Source: Aquibaculum sediminis (GTDB taxonomy: Bacteria > Pseudomonadota > Alphaproteobacteria > Kiloniellales > DSM-21159). Taken from it: DNA of 64,000 bases. The notes beneath the pieces were generated by a model. It was not told the origin of the DNA. It ran no database searches and was given only the letters and a program-made list of their open reading frames with translations. Location: contig NZ_JBFCVK010000002.1 in NCBI RefSeq assembly GCF_040712085.1, positions 1-64,000 of the forward strand, read 5' to 3'. Below, one piece after another: positions 56,367-64,000 of this stretch; position 1 is the first letter of the stretch; every line of letters starts with the position of its first letter. The position numbers were made by a program, and so were the translations under genes.

Positions 56367-57722
56367 ATGTCAAATGACAAGACGACCGGTCTACTAGCTA
56401 TTGAACGTGCGCATCTGCAAGAACCGTTTACCGCGCCTTCACATCCTCTTGAAGCAGTAGTGGTTGCTTTATTGCTGACCAGTGTCGTGGCAGCAACCTA
56501 TGGGTTCGGTACCTATCTGTTCGCACAGCTTGTCACCGATATGCGCGCGGATCTTGGTTTTGGCTATACGGTGGCGGGCACGATCACCGCCGCCGGCCAG
56601 TTTGGTTTTCTGGCATTTGCCATTGGTGGCGCCTGGCTAGCGCCGCGCGTAGGCGGCGGCCAGGTGGTGATCGGCTCGGTGGTGCTGTGCGGGGCTGCCT
56701 TGGGGGTGCTGCCAATGACAAACAACATCCTCTTGGTTGGCATGCTGCTGACCGTGCTAAGCGGCACCGCCGCCTCGGCCTGGGTTCCCATGGTAGAAAT
56801 TGTCGCCCGCACGATCCGCTACCGTCATCGCGGCAAGGTGCTGGGCCTTGCTTCCAGTGGAACCAGCTATGGTGTATTCCTGAACAGCCTTCTGGTGCCG
56901 ATATTCGTCCCGGACGGCGGCTGGCGCGGCGTGTGGTACACAGTGGGTACCGGCACGCTGTTCGTCGCAGCGATTGCCCTGGTTGTCTTCGCGCGGCTCG
57001 GTCTCTTCCGCCGGCAACCCGACGAGTCCAGAGCAACCGGACCGGAAATAGGCCCGGACGCAGTGCCGGATACTGGGATTTTGGCGCGCGTACGTGCATT
57101 GGCCGCGCCATGGGTTCTCCTCGTCTGGGCGATCACATTTTTCAACGGATTCTCGACCCTGCCATTTCAGAACTATCTTGCGCCCTATCTACGCGAAGAA
57201 CTGGCGCTCAGCGTGGATTTTGCAGCGCTGGTCTGGGGAACAATCGGCTTTGTCGGCATGTTCGCCGGATTCGTGCTTGGATCTCTGTCAGATCGAACTG
57301 GGGTACGGCTCGCACTGCTGATCAGCTATGGCTTTGTCTTCCTGTCAGCGGCAATTCTGGTTTTCGCGCCGGTCGGCCATCTTCCCGTGGCCGCAGGCGT
57401 CCTCTTTGCACTGGCCTTCTATCCCATTTTTGGACTGGTGCCCGCCTATATCGCGAAGATGGCCGGTGGACGGCGGGCCACGGCAATATTCGGGATCGCA
57501 AACGTGACGCTCGGTCTCGGGGGTGTCATCGGCAACTATCTGGGCGGCATCGTTAAGGATGCAACAGGCACGTTCATCTGGGTCTATGTCGCTGTCGCAG
57601 TGACGGGCGTACTTCTGGGCCTGCTGGCTCTATCGCTACCGCGTGAGAGCGATACCGCGGGGCCGATCGGTACTAACCGCCAAGCTGGCGAAGACTCCGT
57701 CTTGCCCACGCAGTGTGCATGA
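56367..57722 (+). CDS. MFS transporter
   Basis: 451 residues with about 12 membrane segments. The first repeat has a GTYLFAQLVTDMRADLGFGYT opening and the second repeat has the LGSLSDRTGVRLALL loop (motif A). It resembles the YbfB/CynX-type uptake or efflux group. Its first codons overlap an operator copy (56380-56392) identical in core to the one before tetR, so regulation of this gene by the adjacent TetR is likely. The substrate cannot be inferred. Confidence 0.85.
   Translation: MSNDKTTGLLAIERAHLQEPFTAPSHPLEAVVVALLLTSVVAATYGFGTYLFAQLVTDMRADLGFGYTVAGTITAAGQFGFLAFAIGGAWLAPRVGGGQVVIGSVVLCGAALGVLPMTNNILLVGMLLTVLSGTAASAWVPMVEIVARTIRYRHRGKVLGLASSGTSYGVFLNSLLVPIFVPDGGWRGVWYTVGTGTLFVAAIALVVFARLGLFRRQPDESRATGPEIGPDAVPDTGILARVRALAAPWVLLVWAITFFNGFSTLPFQNYLAPYLREELALSVDFAALVWGTIGFVGMFAGFVLGSLSDRTGVRLALLISYGFVFLSAAILVFAPVGHLPVAAGVLFALAFYPIFGLVPAYIAKMAGGRRATAIFGIANVTLGLGGVIGNYLGGIVKDATGTFIWVYVAVAVTGVLLGLLALSLPRESDTAGPIGTNRQAGEDSVLPTQCA
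56380..56392 (+). promoter_or_regulatory. Second TetR operator inside the MFS 5' end
   Basis: AGAC-gaccg-GTCT is a perfect palindrome sharing 12 of 13 bases with the tetR operator core at 55744-55756. It lies 13 bases inside the MFS reading frame as annotated. This could mean internal repression, or that translation really starts further downstream. Confidence 0.6.
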
Positions 57723-58022
57723 CAAGGGACCTGTTGACGACGGAGGATGTCTACGGTGAAGACAGCCTCATCGCCACCACTCGTGAAACTGCGCTCTGGG
57801 TATGAACCTTCAGAAGGTTATCCATCAAACGTCGCAAGGTTGCGAAAGGATCAGGCGCTATGCAATGAACGGACATAGGTGGCAGGCCATCATCATGTGT
57901 GCCCGTAACCGACTGCCCCGAGCACTCAACAACATATACGGAAAGCACACACAAACGATATCGTTGGAATTCACGAATTACGGCTTTGTACTGTTTACCC
58001 GACAAGTCGTTATATTCATATT
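57723..58022. other. Intergenic stretch, no gene supported
   Basis: From the MFS stop to about 58022 base composition falls from GC-rich to AT-rich. Short frames occur on both strands, but none shows protein-like sequence. I see no convincing promoter or RNA signal. Confidence 0.5.
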
Positions 58023-58480
58023 TTATCTTTTCGTAAATTCTTTTCGTTCTGCGCTATTATCTTTGCAGTACGAATAATTACTCCAGTTTAAATGGCAGAT
58101 AACCCAAAGAAATATTGCAGAAAATACCGGTATACAGAATCTTGTCACTCCCATTATCACGAGAAATACAGTGTCCCAAAAAGCAATTGCTGCATCTCGC
58201 AATAAGCCACAAGAAAGCATAGCAATTTGAGCGGCAACAGCACGCACATCAGCTGCAAGCTCGCTTCTCAGATGGACATAAGCTCCAGTGCGTCGACCCC
58301 TTTTTCATGAACATGGAGTCGATAAGCTGTCTGTGCAGCACTTAATGAATCATATAGCGATTCCTTAAGCCCAGTGATACATTCCTGATTGGCAGGCCAA
58401 CTTCGTGCTAATTTAGATGTGAGAAGTGCATGTTTAGCTTCAGCTTCTTTATTATAATAAAAAAATCCATATACCCGAAT
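58023..58480 (-). pseudogene. Broken low-GC gene(s), unrecognised
   Basis: On the minus strand a frame truncated at about 58480 reads NKEAEAKHALLTSKLARSWP then GLKESLYDSLSAAQTAYRLH and stops after ALELMSI. A second frame, overlapping by a few bases, gives LRSELAADVRAVAAQIAMLS and a segment with two hydrophobic helices (FWDTVFLVIMGVTRFCIPVF). They look like one frameshifted membrane protein, or two overlapping small ones. Codon use is AT-rich, unlike the rest of the window, so recent transfer is likely. No family is recognised. Confidence 0.4.
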
Positions 58481-58490
58481 TATTTAAGGT

Positions 58491-58774
58491 AGATCCTGCT
58501 CGCTGACCGTGCCTACGTCTCCAACGCCACGCGCCAGGCCATGGACAAGCAAGGCGCCTGGGCCTGCATCAAACCAATGCCTGGACGCAAAGACCCGCCC
58601 GCCTTCAGTCCCTTCCTCTATCGATACAGAAACCTCGTCGAACGCTTCTTCAACAAGATCAAGCACTACCGCGCCGTCGCCACGCGCTACGAAAAGCACG
58701 CCGAAAACTTCCTCGCTCTCATCAAACTCGCAGCCATCAGAATCTGGCTACGCGCTTATGAGTCGGTGGCCTAG
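58491..58774 (+). mobile_element. IS5-family element, left-truncated fragment (copy B)
   Basis: The sequence is nearly identical to 52000-52235 of copy A. It encodes the DDE C-terminal part (ILLADRAYVSNATRQAMDKQ, then YRNLVERFFNKIKHYRAVAT and LALIKLAAIRIWLRAYESVA) in one unbroken frame to TAG at 58772. The right terminal repeat TTATGAGTCGGTGGCC spans 58756-58771. Everything before 58491 is replaced by the low-GC DNA. Confidence 0.85.
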
Positions 58775-58894
58775 TGTCCCTGCCCATTCCGCTATTGCCA
58801 TCGTTTCGTCCTCCCTGTTCCAAGATGGCCCAGGGAATCAGACCAAACTCATAAGCAAAACTGTAGTACTAAGGTGCTTGGTAAGAAAAGCAAG

Positions 58895-59332
58895 TTACCG
58901 ATCATCGCTGTTATTTTGCTGCGCAAGAATTTCCAGCATGCGCTTACGTGCAGCAGGGGGAAGATCCGCGGGCAGGTCGGCCTCTGTAGTGGGCGTGTCG
59001 CCAACCTGAATCAGCATCACCATGCCCATCGTGTAATGCGGCGCGCATTTTATGCCCCAGACACCCTCATCCGTCAGGGTCACCTCAATCTCCTCGTCTA
59101 TCTTGCCGATGAACTTTCCCTCCTCGTTCGGGATCATCCCCTCGATGGTGGCTGCGTTGTGGCCGCGGTTGGTGGCGATGAACCTCACGGTATCGCCGGG
59201 CTGAATGGAAAGATACTCCGGCTCGAAGGGCATCGGCCCCGTCTCGTTACGGTTGAGCATCTTGACCTCAAACGTCTCCGCTGCAGCCGGAAAAGACAGA
59301 AGGCAGAGCAGAAGGGTCAAACGAACCAGCAT
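58895..59332 (-). CDS. Pseudoazurin-type cupredoxin
   Basis: 145 residues. A signal peptide (MLVRLTLLLCLLSFPAAAE) directs it to the periplasm. The type I copper ligands are H58 in NRGHNA, C96 and H99 in GIKCAPHYTMGM, and M104. EVKMLNRNETGPMPFEPEYL is the usual pseudoazurin opening. Pseudoazurins donate electrons to periplasmic reductases such as nitrite or nitrous oxide reductase. Here the gene follows the ABC ATPase by 12 bases on the same strand, at the end of a riboswitch-controlled importer operon; no denitrification gene is visible. Confidence 0.92.
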   Translation of the reverse strand: MLVRLTLLLCLLSFPAAAETFEVKMLNRNETGPMPFEPEYLSIQPGDTVRFIATNRGHNAATIEGMIPNEEGKFIGKIDEEIEVTLTDEGVWGIKCAPHYTMGMVMLIQVGDTPTTEADLPADLPPAARKRMLEILAQQNNSDDR

Positions 59333-59344
59333 AGGGTCGTCCTT

Positions 59345-60121
59345 TCAGGTGAGGCGTTGGAAGGAAAAGACCGGCCGCCCGCCTGCGGGATGAGGGATCA
59401 GTTCGGCCTCGACGTCGAAAATGTCGCGGATCAGCTGCGGGGTCAGCACCGCTGCTGGAGGTCCGAAAGCTGCGCAACGGCCTGCAGTCAGCACCGCCAG
59501 CCGATCACAGCGCAGCGCATGCTGCATGTCATGCAGGGCGATCACGGTGGTGACAGGAAGCTTCGCGATCAGGTCAAGGATGCTGATCTGGTGACGAATA
59601 TCGAGATGGCTGGTCGGCTCGTCCAGAAGCAGGATCTGTGGCGCTTGCGCATGGGCACGAGCGATCTGGACGCGCTGACGCTCTCCGCCTGAAAGCGACG
59701 ACCACTCGCGGGCCGACATGGCCTGCATATCGACGGCCCGTAGCGCGGCAGTGACTGCTTCATCATCCTCTTTCCCCCATGGGCGCAAGGCGTTGAGCCA
59801 TGGCGTACGACCAAGCTCCACCGCGTCGCGAACCGAGATGCGATCACCGGTCTCGGCCGCCTGCGCAACAAGTGCGATACGCTGCGCGATTTCCCGCCGT
59901 CGCAGTTGAGCCAGTGGCTGGCCAGCCAATTGAACCTCGCCTCGGCTCGGGCGGACAAGCCCCGCCATCATATGCAGCAGCGTGGATTTGCCGGAACCGT
60001 TCGGCCCGATCAGGCCCAGCATCTCACCTGAATGGAGGCTCAGGTTGATATCCGACACAATGTTCTGGCCCCGAACGGACCAACCCGCCTCGATCACCTC
60101 GAGGATCGGCACGCCAGTCAT
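59345..60121 (-). CDS. ABC importer ATPase, BtuD/HmuV/FepC-type
   Basis: 258 residues. Walker A is GPNGSGKST (about 38-46), signature LSGGERQRVQIARA (about 140-153), and Walker B ILLLDEPTSHLD. It hydrolyses ATP for the FecCD-type permease whose gene precedes it with a four-base overlap (ATGA). The upstream riboswitch suggests corrinoid import; sequence alone would also fit siderophore or haem. Confidence 0.9.
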   Translation of the reverse strand: MTGVPILEVIEAGWSVRGQNIVSDINLSLHSGEMLGLIGPNGSGKSTLLHMMAGLVRPSRGEVQLAGQPLAQLRRREIAQRIALVAQAAETGDRISVRDAVELGRTPWLNALRPWGKEDDEAVTAALRAVDMQAMSAREWSSLSGGERQRVQIARAHAQAPQILLLDEPTSHLDIRHQISILDLIAKLPVTTVIALHDMQHALRCDRLAVLTAGRCAAFGPPAAVLTPQLIRDIFDVEAELIPHPAGGRPVFSFQRLT

Positions 60122-61155
60122 CGGTGGCGGCCCCGGATCATGATGATCGCAAAGGCCGGGGCACCTATCAGCGCAGTGATGACACCGATGGGCAGTACCT
60201 GGCCGGGCATGACTATGCGCGAGACAACGTCCGAAAGAACAAGGAACACCGCGCCCGCCAGCGCGGTTGCCGGGACGAGGCGGGCATGGCGTGCGCCCAC
60301 CAGAAAGCGCATAGCGTGGGGTACGACAAGTCCCACGAAACCGATGGCACCCGAGATCGAGACCATGATTGCCGTGACCAGCGCCGCCACCCCGATCAGC
60401 ACCGCTTGTGTGCGCCGCACGTCAACACCAAGCGCGGCGGCACTGTCAGCGCCAAAGGTAAAGGCGTCCAGTGACCGGACATGCCACAGCGTCACGCCGA
60501 GGGCTGCACTGGCCATGGGCAGCGCCACCCAGGCATCCGGCCAGCGCACCCCGGACAGATTTCCGAGAAGCCAGAACATAATACCGCGTGCCTGTTCGCC
60601 ACTGGCTGATTGAGCAATGATCAGCGCTGTCAGTGCATTGAAAAGCTGCGAGCCGGCGATACCTGCGAGGATAATGATTCCAGCTCCACGCATACCGCTG
60701 CCGCCCCCGGCCGCACGTGCGAGCAAGGCAACGAGACCGAAGGCGGCCAACGCCCCGATGAAAGCGCCGGCTGACATGCTGAGCAGCCCTGCGCCGATGC
60801 CCATTACCGCCACCGTAACGGCGCCTGTCGAGGCCCCGGCTGAGATCCCCAGCAAGTAGGGTTCAGCCAGTGCGTTGCGGAGCAAAGCCTGCAGGACCAA
60901 CCCCGACAGCGCGAGGCTGGCGCCGCCGCAGGCGGCCACTACCGCACGCGACAATCGATAGTGCCAGATCACGCTGGCATCTATCGGATCAAGAATTCGA
61001 TCCGCGACCCCGGTCTTGACGGCCAGAACCTCTACGACGACGGCGAACGGTATTCTTGTCTCACCAACCGCGGTTCCGAACAGCAGCACCGCGGCCAGCA
61101 CGACGGGAGCCAGCCATAGCCAGTCCGTGCGGCGGACCACGACGCCTTGCCTCAC
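60118..61155 (-). CDS. ABC importer permease, BtuC/FecCD family
   Basis: 345 residues from GTG at 61155, which overlaps the TGA of the binding-protein gene (GTGA). About 9-10 membrane segments are seen. Family blocks are RLSRAVVAACGGASLALSGL then LQALLRNALAEPYLLGISAG (about 80-120), and GAIGFVGLVVPHAMRFLVGA near the C-terminus. The open frame extends further upstream through the neighbouring gene in another register, but that part is not this protein. It forms the homodimeric inner-membrane channel. Confidence 0.9.
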   Translation of the reverse strand: MRQGVVVRRTDWLWLAPVVLAAVLLFGTAVGETRIPFAVVVEVLAVKTGVADRILDPIDASVIWHYRLSRAVVAACGGASLALSGLVLQALLRNALAEPYLLGISAGASTGAVTVAVMGIGAGLLSMSAGAFIGALAAFGLVALLARAAGGGSGMRGAGIIILAGIAGSQLFNALTALIIAQSASGEQARGIMFWLLGNLSGVRWPDAWVALPMASAALGVTLWHVRSLDAFTFGADSAAALGVDVRRTQAVLIGVAALVTAIMVSISGAIGFVGLVVPHAMRFLVGARHARLVPATALAGAVFLVLSDVVSRIVMPGQVLPIGVITALIGAPAFAIIMIRGRHR

Positions 61156-62162
61156 TTTGACAGCCCGAACTCCAACAGCGACTGCGAGAGAGCCTCGAGC
61201 GCGAATATGGAGCGGACCGAGGGGTCCATCGCGTTGGCTTCCATGGTCAGGATGCGTTCGTTCTTGACGGCATCCATCTCGCGGGTGAGGGGGTCGCTCA
61301 CCAGGAAGTCGCGCTTGACCCCAATATCGTCGGCTGGGAAGCGGCGGCGGTCCATCTCCGCGGCAACGATAAATGTCGGCTCCGACTTTGCGATCATTTC
61401 CCAACCCACCGTCGGCCACTCCTCTTGTGAGGTAGTGATGTTCTGGATGCCAAGCGTGGTCAGCATCCACCCAGGCACAGCATTTATGCCTGCTACATAA
61501 GGGTCGATTTGAAGATCGGCCGAGGAGTACCAAAAGACCCCCGATACGTTCCCCGGAAGATTGAGAGATTGCGCTTTTTCGACTGCTGCGGCCTCGCGCG
61601 CTTTCAACGCCTCAGTAAGTTCCTCGCCGCGATCCCAAACATCGAAGATCAACGCCAGCTCCTCGATGCTCTGGTAGAGCAGCCCGGTGTCGAACAGCTC
61701 AGTCCGCGCCCCATCTATGTTCTCCGTGTTGTCCTTACCGATACATTCAGTGGGCATGATCCAGCTCGGAATCTTGGCATCGTCGAACATTTCACGCGTG
61801 CCCACGATGCCTTGCGGCCCGATCATCCATTCGTAGGCGGTGATGACGAGTTCCGGTCTCTTCTGGAGAACGCTCTCAAAGCTCGGCGCGTTGTCGGAGA
61901 GGCGCTCGACTCCCTGATCCACTTCAGCGAACTCGGGCAAAACCGGATTAATCCAGAGCGCGGTGCCCGCCACCTTGTCGGCGAGGCCCAACATATAGAG
62001 GATTTCGGTCGTACTCTGACCGACGCTGACAACGCTTTCCGGCGCGCTCTCTATCGTAATTTCATGGCCGCAGCTCGTCAGTGTCAGAGGGTACTCGGTG
62101 CTGGCGAAGGCTGCAGACGTGAAAGTGACGGCAGCGGCCGTTCCCGCAATCAACCTCAACAT
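61152..62162 (-). CDS. ABC importer periplasmic binding protein, BtuF/FepB-type
   Basis: 336 residues from the ATG at 62162, preceded by GGAAAGGACC. Signal peptide MLRLIAGTAAAVTFTSAAFA, cleavage after about residue 20. The class III (peripheral helix) binding fold is shown by SAPESVVSVGQSTTEILYML (about 40-59), RPELVITAYEW and the C-terminal SQSLLEFG. First gene after the cobalamin riboswitch, so corrinoid binding is the best guess; the sequence is also compatible with Fe(III)-siderophore ligands. Confidence 0.88.
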   Translation of the reverse strand: MLRLIAGTAAAVTFTSAAFASTEYPLTLTSCGHEITIESAPESVVSVGQSTTEILYMLGLADKVAGTALWINPVLPEFAEVDQGVERLSDNAPSFESVLQKRPELVITAYEWMIGPQGIVGTREMFDDAKIPSWIMPTECIGKDNTENIDGARTELFDTGLLYQSIEELALIFDVWDRGEELTEALKAREAAAVEKAQSLNLPGNVSGVFWYSSADLQIDPYVAGINAVPGWMLTTLGIQNITTSQEEWPTVGWEMIAKSEPTFIVAAEMDRRRFPADDIGVKRDFLVSDPLTREMDAVKNERILTMEANAMDPSVRSIFALEALSQSLLEFGLSK

Positions 62163-62269
62163 GATGGTCCTTTCCGTTGCGTTACGAGCCAGACGGAAAG
62201 GCGGACTGGAATCGAGCGACGATGATACCTGTCGCAAGTCCCGCCCGAGCCGACCCGCTCGGTTGGCGA

Positions 62270-62445
62270 TCCTGTGTCGGCAGGTCTCCTGACTGGTGGG
62301 TCTTCGCTGACTCGTCCTTCCCAGACTTCTTGTCCAGTGGATCGTTCGAATTCAGCTCGCCACCTACAGTTGCGGGGGCAGTTCCGTTTCGCCGGGGGCC
62401 GGCGGCGGATTCCCTTTTAGTTCCTCGTGGAAACCGACGGTCTTC
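62270..62445 (-). promoter_or_regulatory. Cobalamin riboswitch
   Basis: On the minus strand the blocks appear in order: GGTTTCCACGAGGAACTAAA, GGGAATCC, the core CCCCCGCAACTGTAGGT, TCCACTGG, GGGAAGG and the closing AGTCAGGAGACCTGCCGACA. These define the B12 element that senses adenosylcobalamin. It lies about 110 bases upstream of the binding-protein start and would switch off the ABC importer and pseudoazurin operon when cobalamin is plentiful. Confidence 0.95.
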
Positions 62446-62554
62446 CTATAGACGACCTCACTCAGACTGGCAACCGCACCACGGCGAGAAGTCGTGCCGA
62501 CGGCCTGTCGCATTGCACGGCACACTGCCCGGCACACTGCCCAATTGTGACTTA

Positions 62555-62573
62555 TGCCCGGCAACTCCGGGCA
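62555..62573 (-). terminator. Hairpin just downstream of cobF
   Basis: TGCCCGG (62555-62561) and CCGGGCA (62567-62573) form a perfect 7-bp stem with a 5-base loop two bases beyond the cobF stop. It probably separates the cob transcript from the riboswitch that follows. The 110 bases between it and the riboswitch hold nothing else I can name. Confidence 0.5.
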
Positions 62574-62575
62574 CA

Positions 62576-63310
62576 TTAGGCCCGGCGTATCAGATAGGTA
62601 TCCATGATCCAGCCGTGCCGGGCCCGGGCCTCGGCTCGCCGCCGAACGATACGTGAACCGGCCTCGACGAGAGGACCGGCATCAAGAACTTCCTCGGGCA
62701 TTCCAAGGAAGGCGCCCCACCAGATGTGGAGGCCCTCTGGTTCCAGATGCTGGAAACTGCACTCTCCGTCGAGCATCACCACCAGCGTGTCCGCTCCGTC
62801 GGGCCAGCCATGATCCCGCAGACGCCGTCCGGTGGTAACGATAACCGAGCCGTTCACTTTGTTGAACGGAATTGCATGGGCGGCGGTCAAGGCCTGGAGC
62901 GCGGTGATCCCCGGGACGACGCGCAGGCGTGGCTGGGGGTCGAGCCGCGCGGCAATGCGGAGCGTTGAATCGTAGAGCCCGGGATCGCCCCAGACCAGCA
63001 GCGCAATAGGGCCGTCGGGTTGGTATCTCTCGATCGTCTCCGACCAGATACGGGCAATCTCATCGTGCCAGCGGGTCACACGCTCGGCATAGGCAAGAGT
63101 CTCGTCGCGCACCGGCATGTCGAACTCTGCCACCGCTGCCGAACTCTCGCAGTCGTGCAGGATCCTGTGCCGCAGATCAGCCAGATCGTGCTTGCCGGGG
63201 CCTTTGCGCGGAACGAGTACGAGCGCGGCCTTGCGGAGTGCAGCACGCGCCTCCAGAGTGACATGGGCGCTGTTGCCCGTACCGACTCCGATGAGCCAGA
63301 GGTCACGCAC
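62576..63310 (-). CDS. cobF: Precorrin-6A synthase (deacetylating)
   Basis: 244 residues from GTG at 63310, overlapping the cobA stop by eight bases. It methylates C-1 and removes the acetyl group of precorrin-5 in aerobic cobalamin synthesis. Tetrapyrrole methylase features are RDLWLIGVGTGNSAHVTLEA at the N-terminus, LLVWGDPGLYDSTLRIAARL (about 113-132), VVPGITALQALTAAHAIPFN and HIWWGAFLGMPEEVLDAGPL, the CobF-specific segment. It implies the aerobic corrin pathway. Confidence 0.93.
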   Translation of the reverse strand: MRDLWLIGVGTGNSAHVTLEARAALRKAALVLVPRKGPGKHDLADLRHRILHDCESSAAVAEFDMPVRDETLAYAERVTRWHDEIARIWSETIERYQPDGPIALLVWGDPGLYDSTLRIAARLDPQPRLRVVPGITALQALTAAHAIPFNKVNGSVIVTTGRRLRDHGWPDGADTLVVMLDGECSFQHLEPEGLHIWWGAFLGMPEEVLDAGPLVEAGSRIVRRRAEARARHGWIMDTYLIRRA

Positions 63311-64000
63311 TCTCCGCTCCAATGTCCGCGAGTGGCCCGAAGAAAATGAGCCCGGGCTTCGGGCCGACATCCTGCGCGATGCGAGCGGCCAGACCGGCGA
63401 GGGTGAAGCGGGTGATAACCTGGTCGGGTGTTCCGACTGCCTCGGCGAGCAGCGCCGGGGTTTCGGGAGACAAACCGCGTGCGATGAGCGCTTCGGCCAG
63501 TGCAGGAAAGGTGCGCTTTCCCATGAAGACCACGGTGCAGGCGGCTGGATCGGCGAGGGCCTCCAGATCAAGATCGGCTGGAAGCCGCCCCTCGGCATCA
63601 TGTCCCGTGACGAACTGCACGCGCCGCGCGCTCAGGCGTCGGGTGAGCGGAATACCCGCCGCGGCGGCGGCAGCGAGAGGTGAGGCCACGCCAGGGACAA
63701 TCTCGTAGGCGATCCCGGCCTCCTCCAGGGCGACAAGCTCCTCCTCGAGCCGCCCGAACAAGCCGCAGTCGCCGGACTTGAGCCGTACGATCCGGCCGCC
63801 GCCTTGCGCGTATTCAACGAGGAGCCGGCTGACATGGTGCTGGCGGGGCGAGGGGCGTCCCGCTCGCTTGCCCACCCCCACCAGATCGGCGCCCGGCCGC
63901 GCATGGGCGAGGATATGCCCGGCTGAGAGGTCGTCGTAGAGGACCGCATCCGCGCGCTTCAGCCGATCGAGAGCCTTCAGCGTCAGAAGCTCGGGATCGC
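63303..64000 (-). CDS. cobA: Uroporphyrinogen-III C-methyltransferase, N-terminus beyond window edge
   Basis: About 232 residues are visible; the start lies off the right edge. It transfers two methyls from SAM to uroporphyrinogen III to give precorrin-2, the branch point to cobalamin. Motifs are DAVLYDDLSAGHILAHARPG, VGVGKRAGRPSPRQHHVSRL, VRLKSGDCGLFGRLEEELVA, YEIVPGVASPLAAAAAAGIP, then LTRR and FVTGHDAEG. The typical GGDPFIFGRG loop reads SGDCGLFGRL, a small deviation. The C-terminus is complete, and the stop overlaps cobF. Confidence 0.9.
   Translation of the reverse strand, partial: DPELLTLKALDRLKRADAVLYDDLSAGHILAHARPGADLVGVGKRAGRPSPRQHHVSRLLVEYAQGGGRIVRLKSGDCGLFGRLEEELVALEEAGIAYEIVPGVASPLAAAAAAGIPLTRRLSARRVQFVTGHDAEGRLPADLDLEALADPAACTVVFMGKRTFPALAEALIARGLSPETPALLAEAVGTPDQVITRFTLAGLAARIAQDVGPKPGLIFFGPLADIGAESA

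Noticed and set aside
61156..61533. Upstream extension of the BtuC-type permease frame
   Set aside because: It lies within the binding-protein gene in another frame and has no conserved sequence; the GTG at 61155 overlaps the preceding stop as in an operon.

Overview
The window is GC-rich chromosomal DNA of an alphaproteobacterium, most likely from the Rhodospirillales/Kiloniellales side of the class. The evidence is the gene set: the F1-ATPase inhibitor zeta (DUF1476), DUF1244, GapR (DUF2312), a fused indolepyruvate ferredoxin oxidoreductase, a class II (plant-type) glutamate-cysteine ligase, and a cysE-iscR-nifS-fdx cluster. Genes are closely packed and many overlap by 1-8 bases. No species name can be supported from the sequence alone.

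Layout. 0-11.8 kb: the tail of an IS110-type transposase at the edge, then housekeeping and small conserved genes (ATPase inhibitor, N-formylglutamate amidohydrolase, gapR, a class III aminotransferase, a DEAD-box helicase, hydrolases, a methyltransferase, gshA, a metallophosphoesterase). 12-19.5 kb: a BCCT transporter, a purine-type permease with an unusual C-terminal ATPase-like domain, a pirin, and a LysR regulator divergent from a TauD-like dioxygenase plus a class II aldolase. 19.6-28.5 kb: indolepyruvate oxidoreductase, tyrS, a serine-hydrolase homologue lacking its catalytic residues, an MFS transporter and anmK. 28.5-33.6 kb: an alpha/beta hydrolase, then a cysteine/Fe-S operon (cysE, iscR, cysteine desulfurase, ferredoxin, tenA) behind an IscR-like operator, then ssb. 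33.8-38.4 kb: an Abi/HEPN-like gene, gyrA, coaD and tRNA-Lys(UUU).

38.4-51.4 kb is the most remarkable part. After a mini IS3 remnant comes an AraC regulator facing a single long co-directional cluster of about 11 kb. The cluster encodes a polyamine-type ABC importer, an SDR dehydrogenase, an aminoglycoside-phosphotransferase-like kinase, a class III aminotransferase-fold enzyme, a CoA-acylating aldehyde dehydrogenase with a C-terminal encapsulation helix, and bacterial microcompartment shell proteins (two BMC-T, one BMC-P, one BMC-H). A small protein of unknown function carries a matching amphipathic helix at its N-terminus. The gene set matches the RMM (Rhodococcus/Mycobacterium, aminoacetone / 1-amino-2-propanol) type of microcompartment. 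It appears here in an alphaproteobacterium with its own ABC importer. Inferred flow: imported amino-alcohol or amino-ketone, then SDR, kinase, phospho-lyase, aldehyde, acyl-CoA.

51.4-58.8 kb is an IS-scarred accessory region. It has two remnants of one IS5-type element, a different IS5-type remnant and an IS701-type remnant. Around them lie a TPP-riboswitch-controlled thiC, a TetR/MFS pair with matching operators, and a low-GC stretch with broken reading frames. 58.9-64 kb: a cobalamin riboswitch on the minus strand precedes an ABC importer (binding protein, permease, ATPase) that ends with a pseudoazurin gene. Upstream, cobF and a partial cobA (SUMT) belong to the cobalamin biosynthesis pathway.
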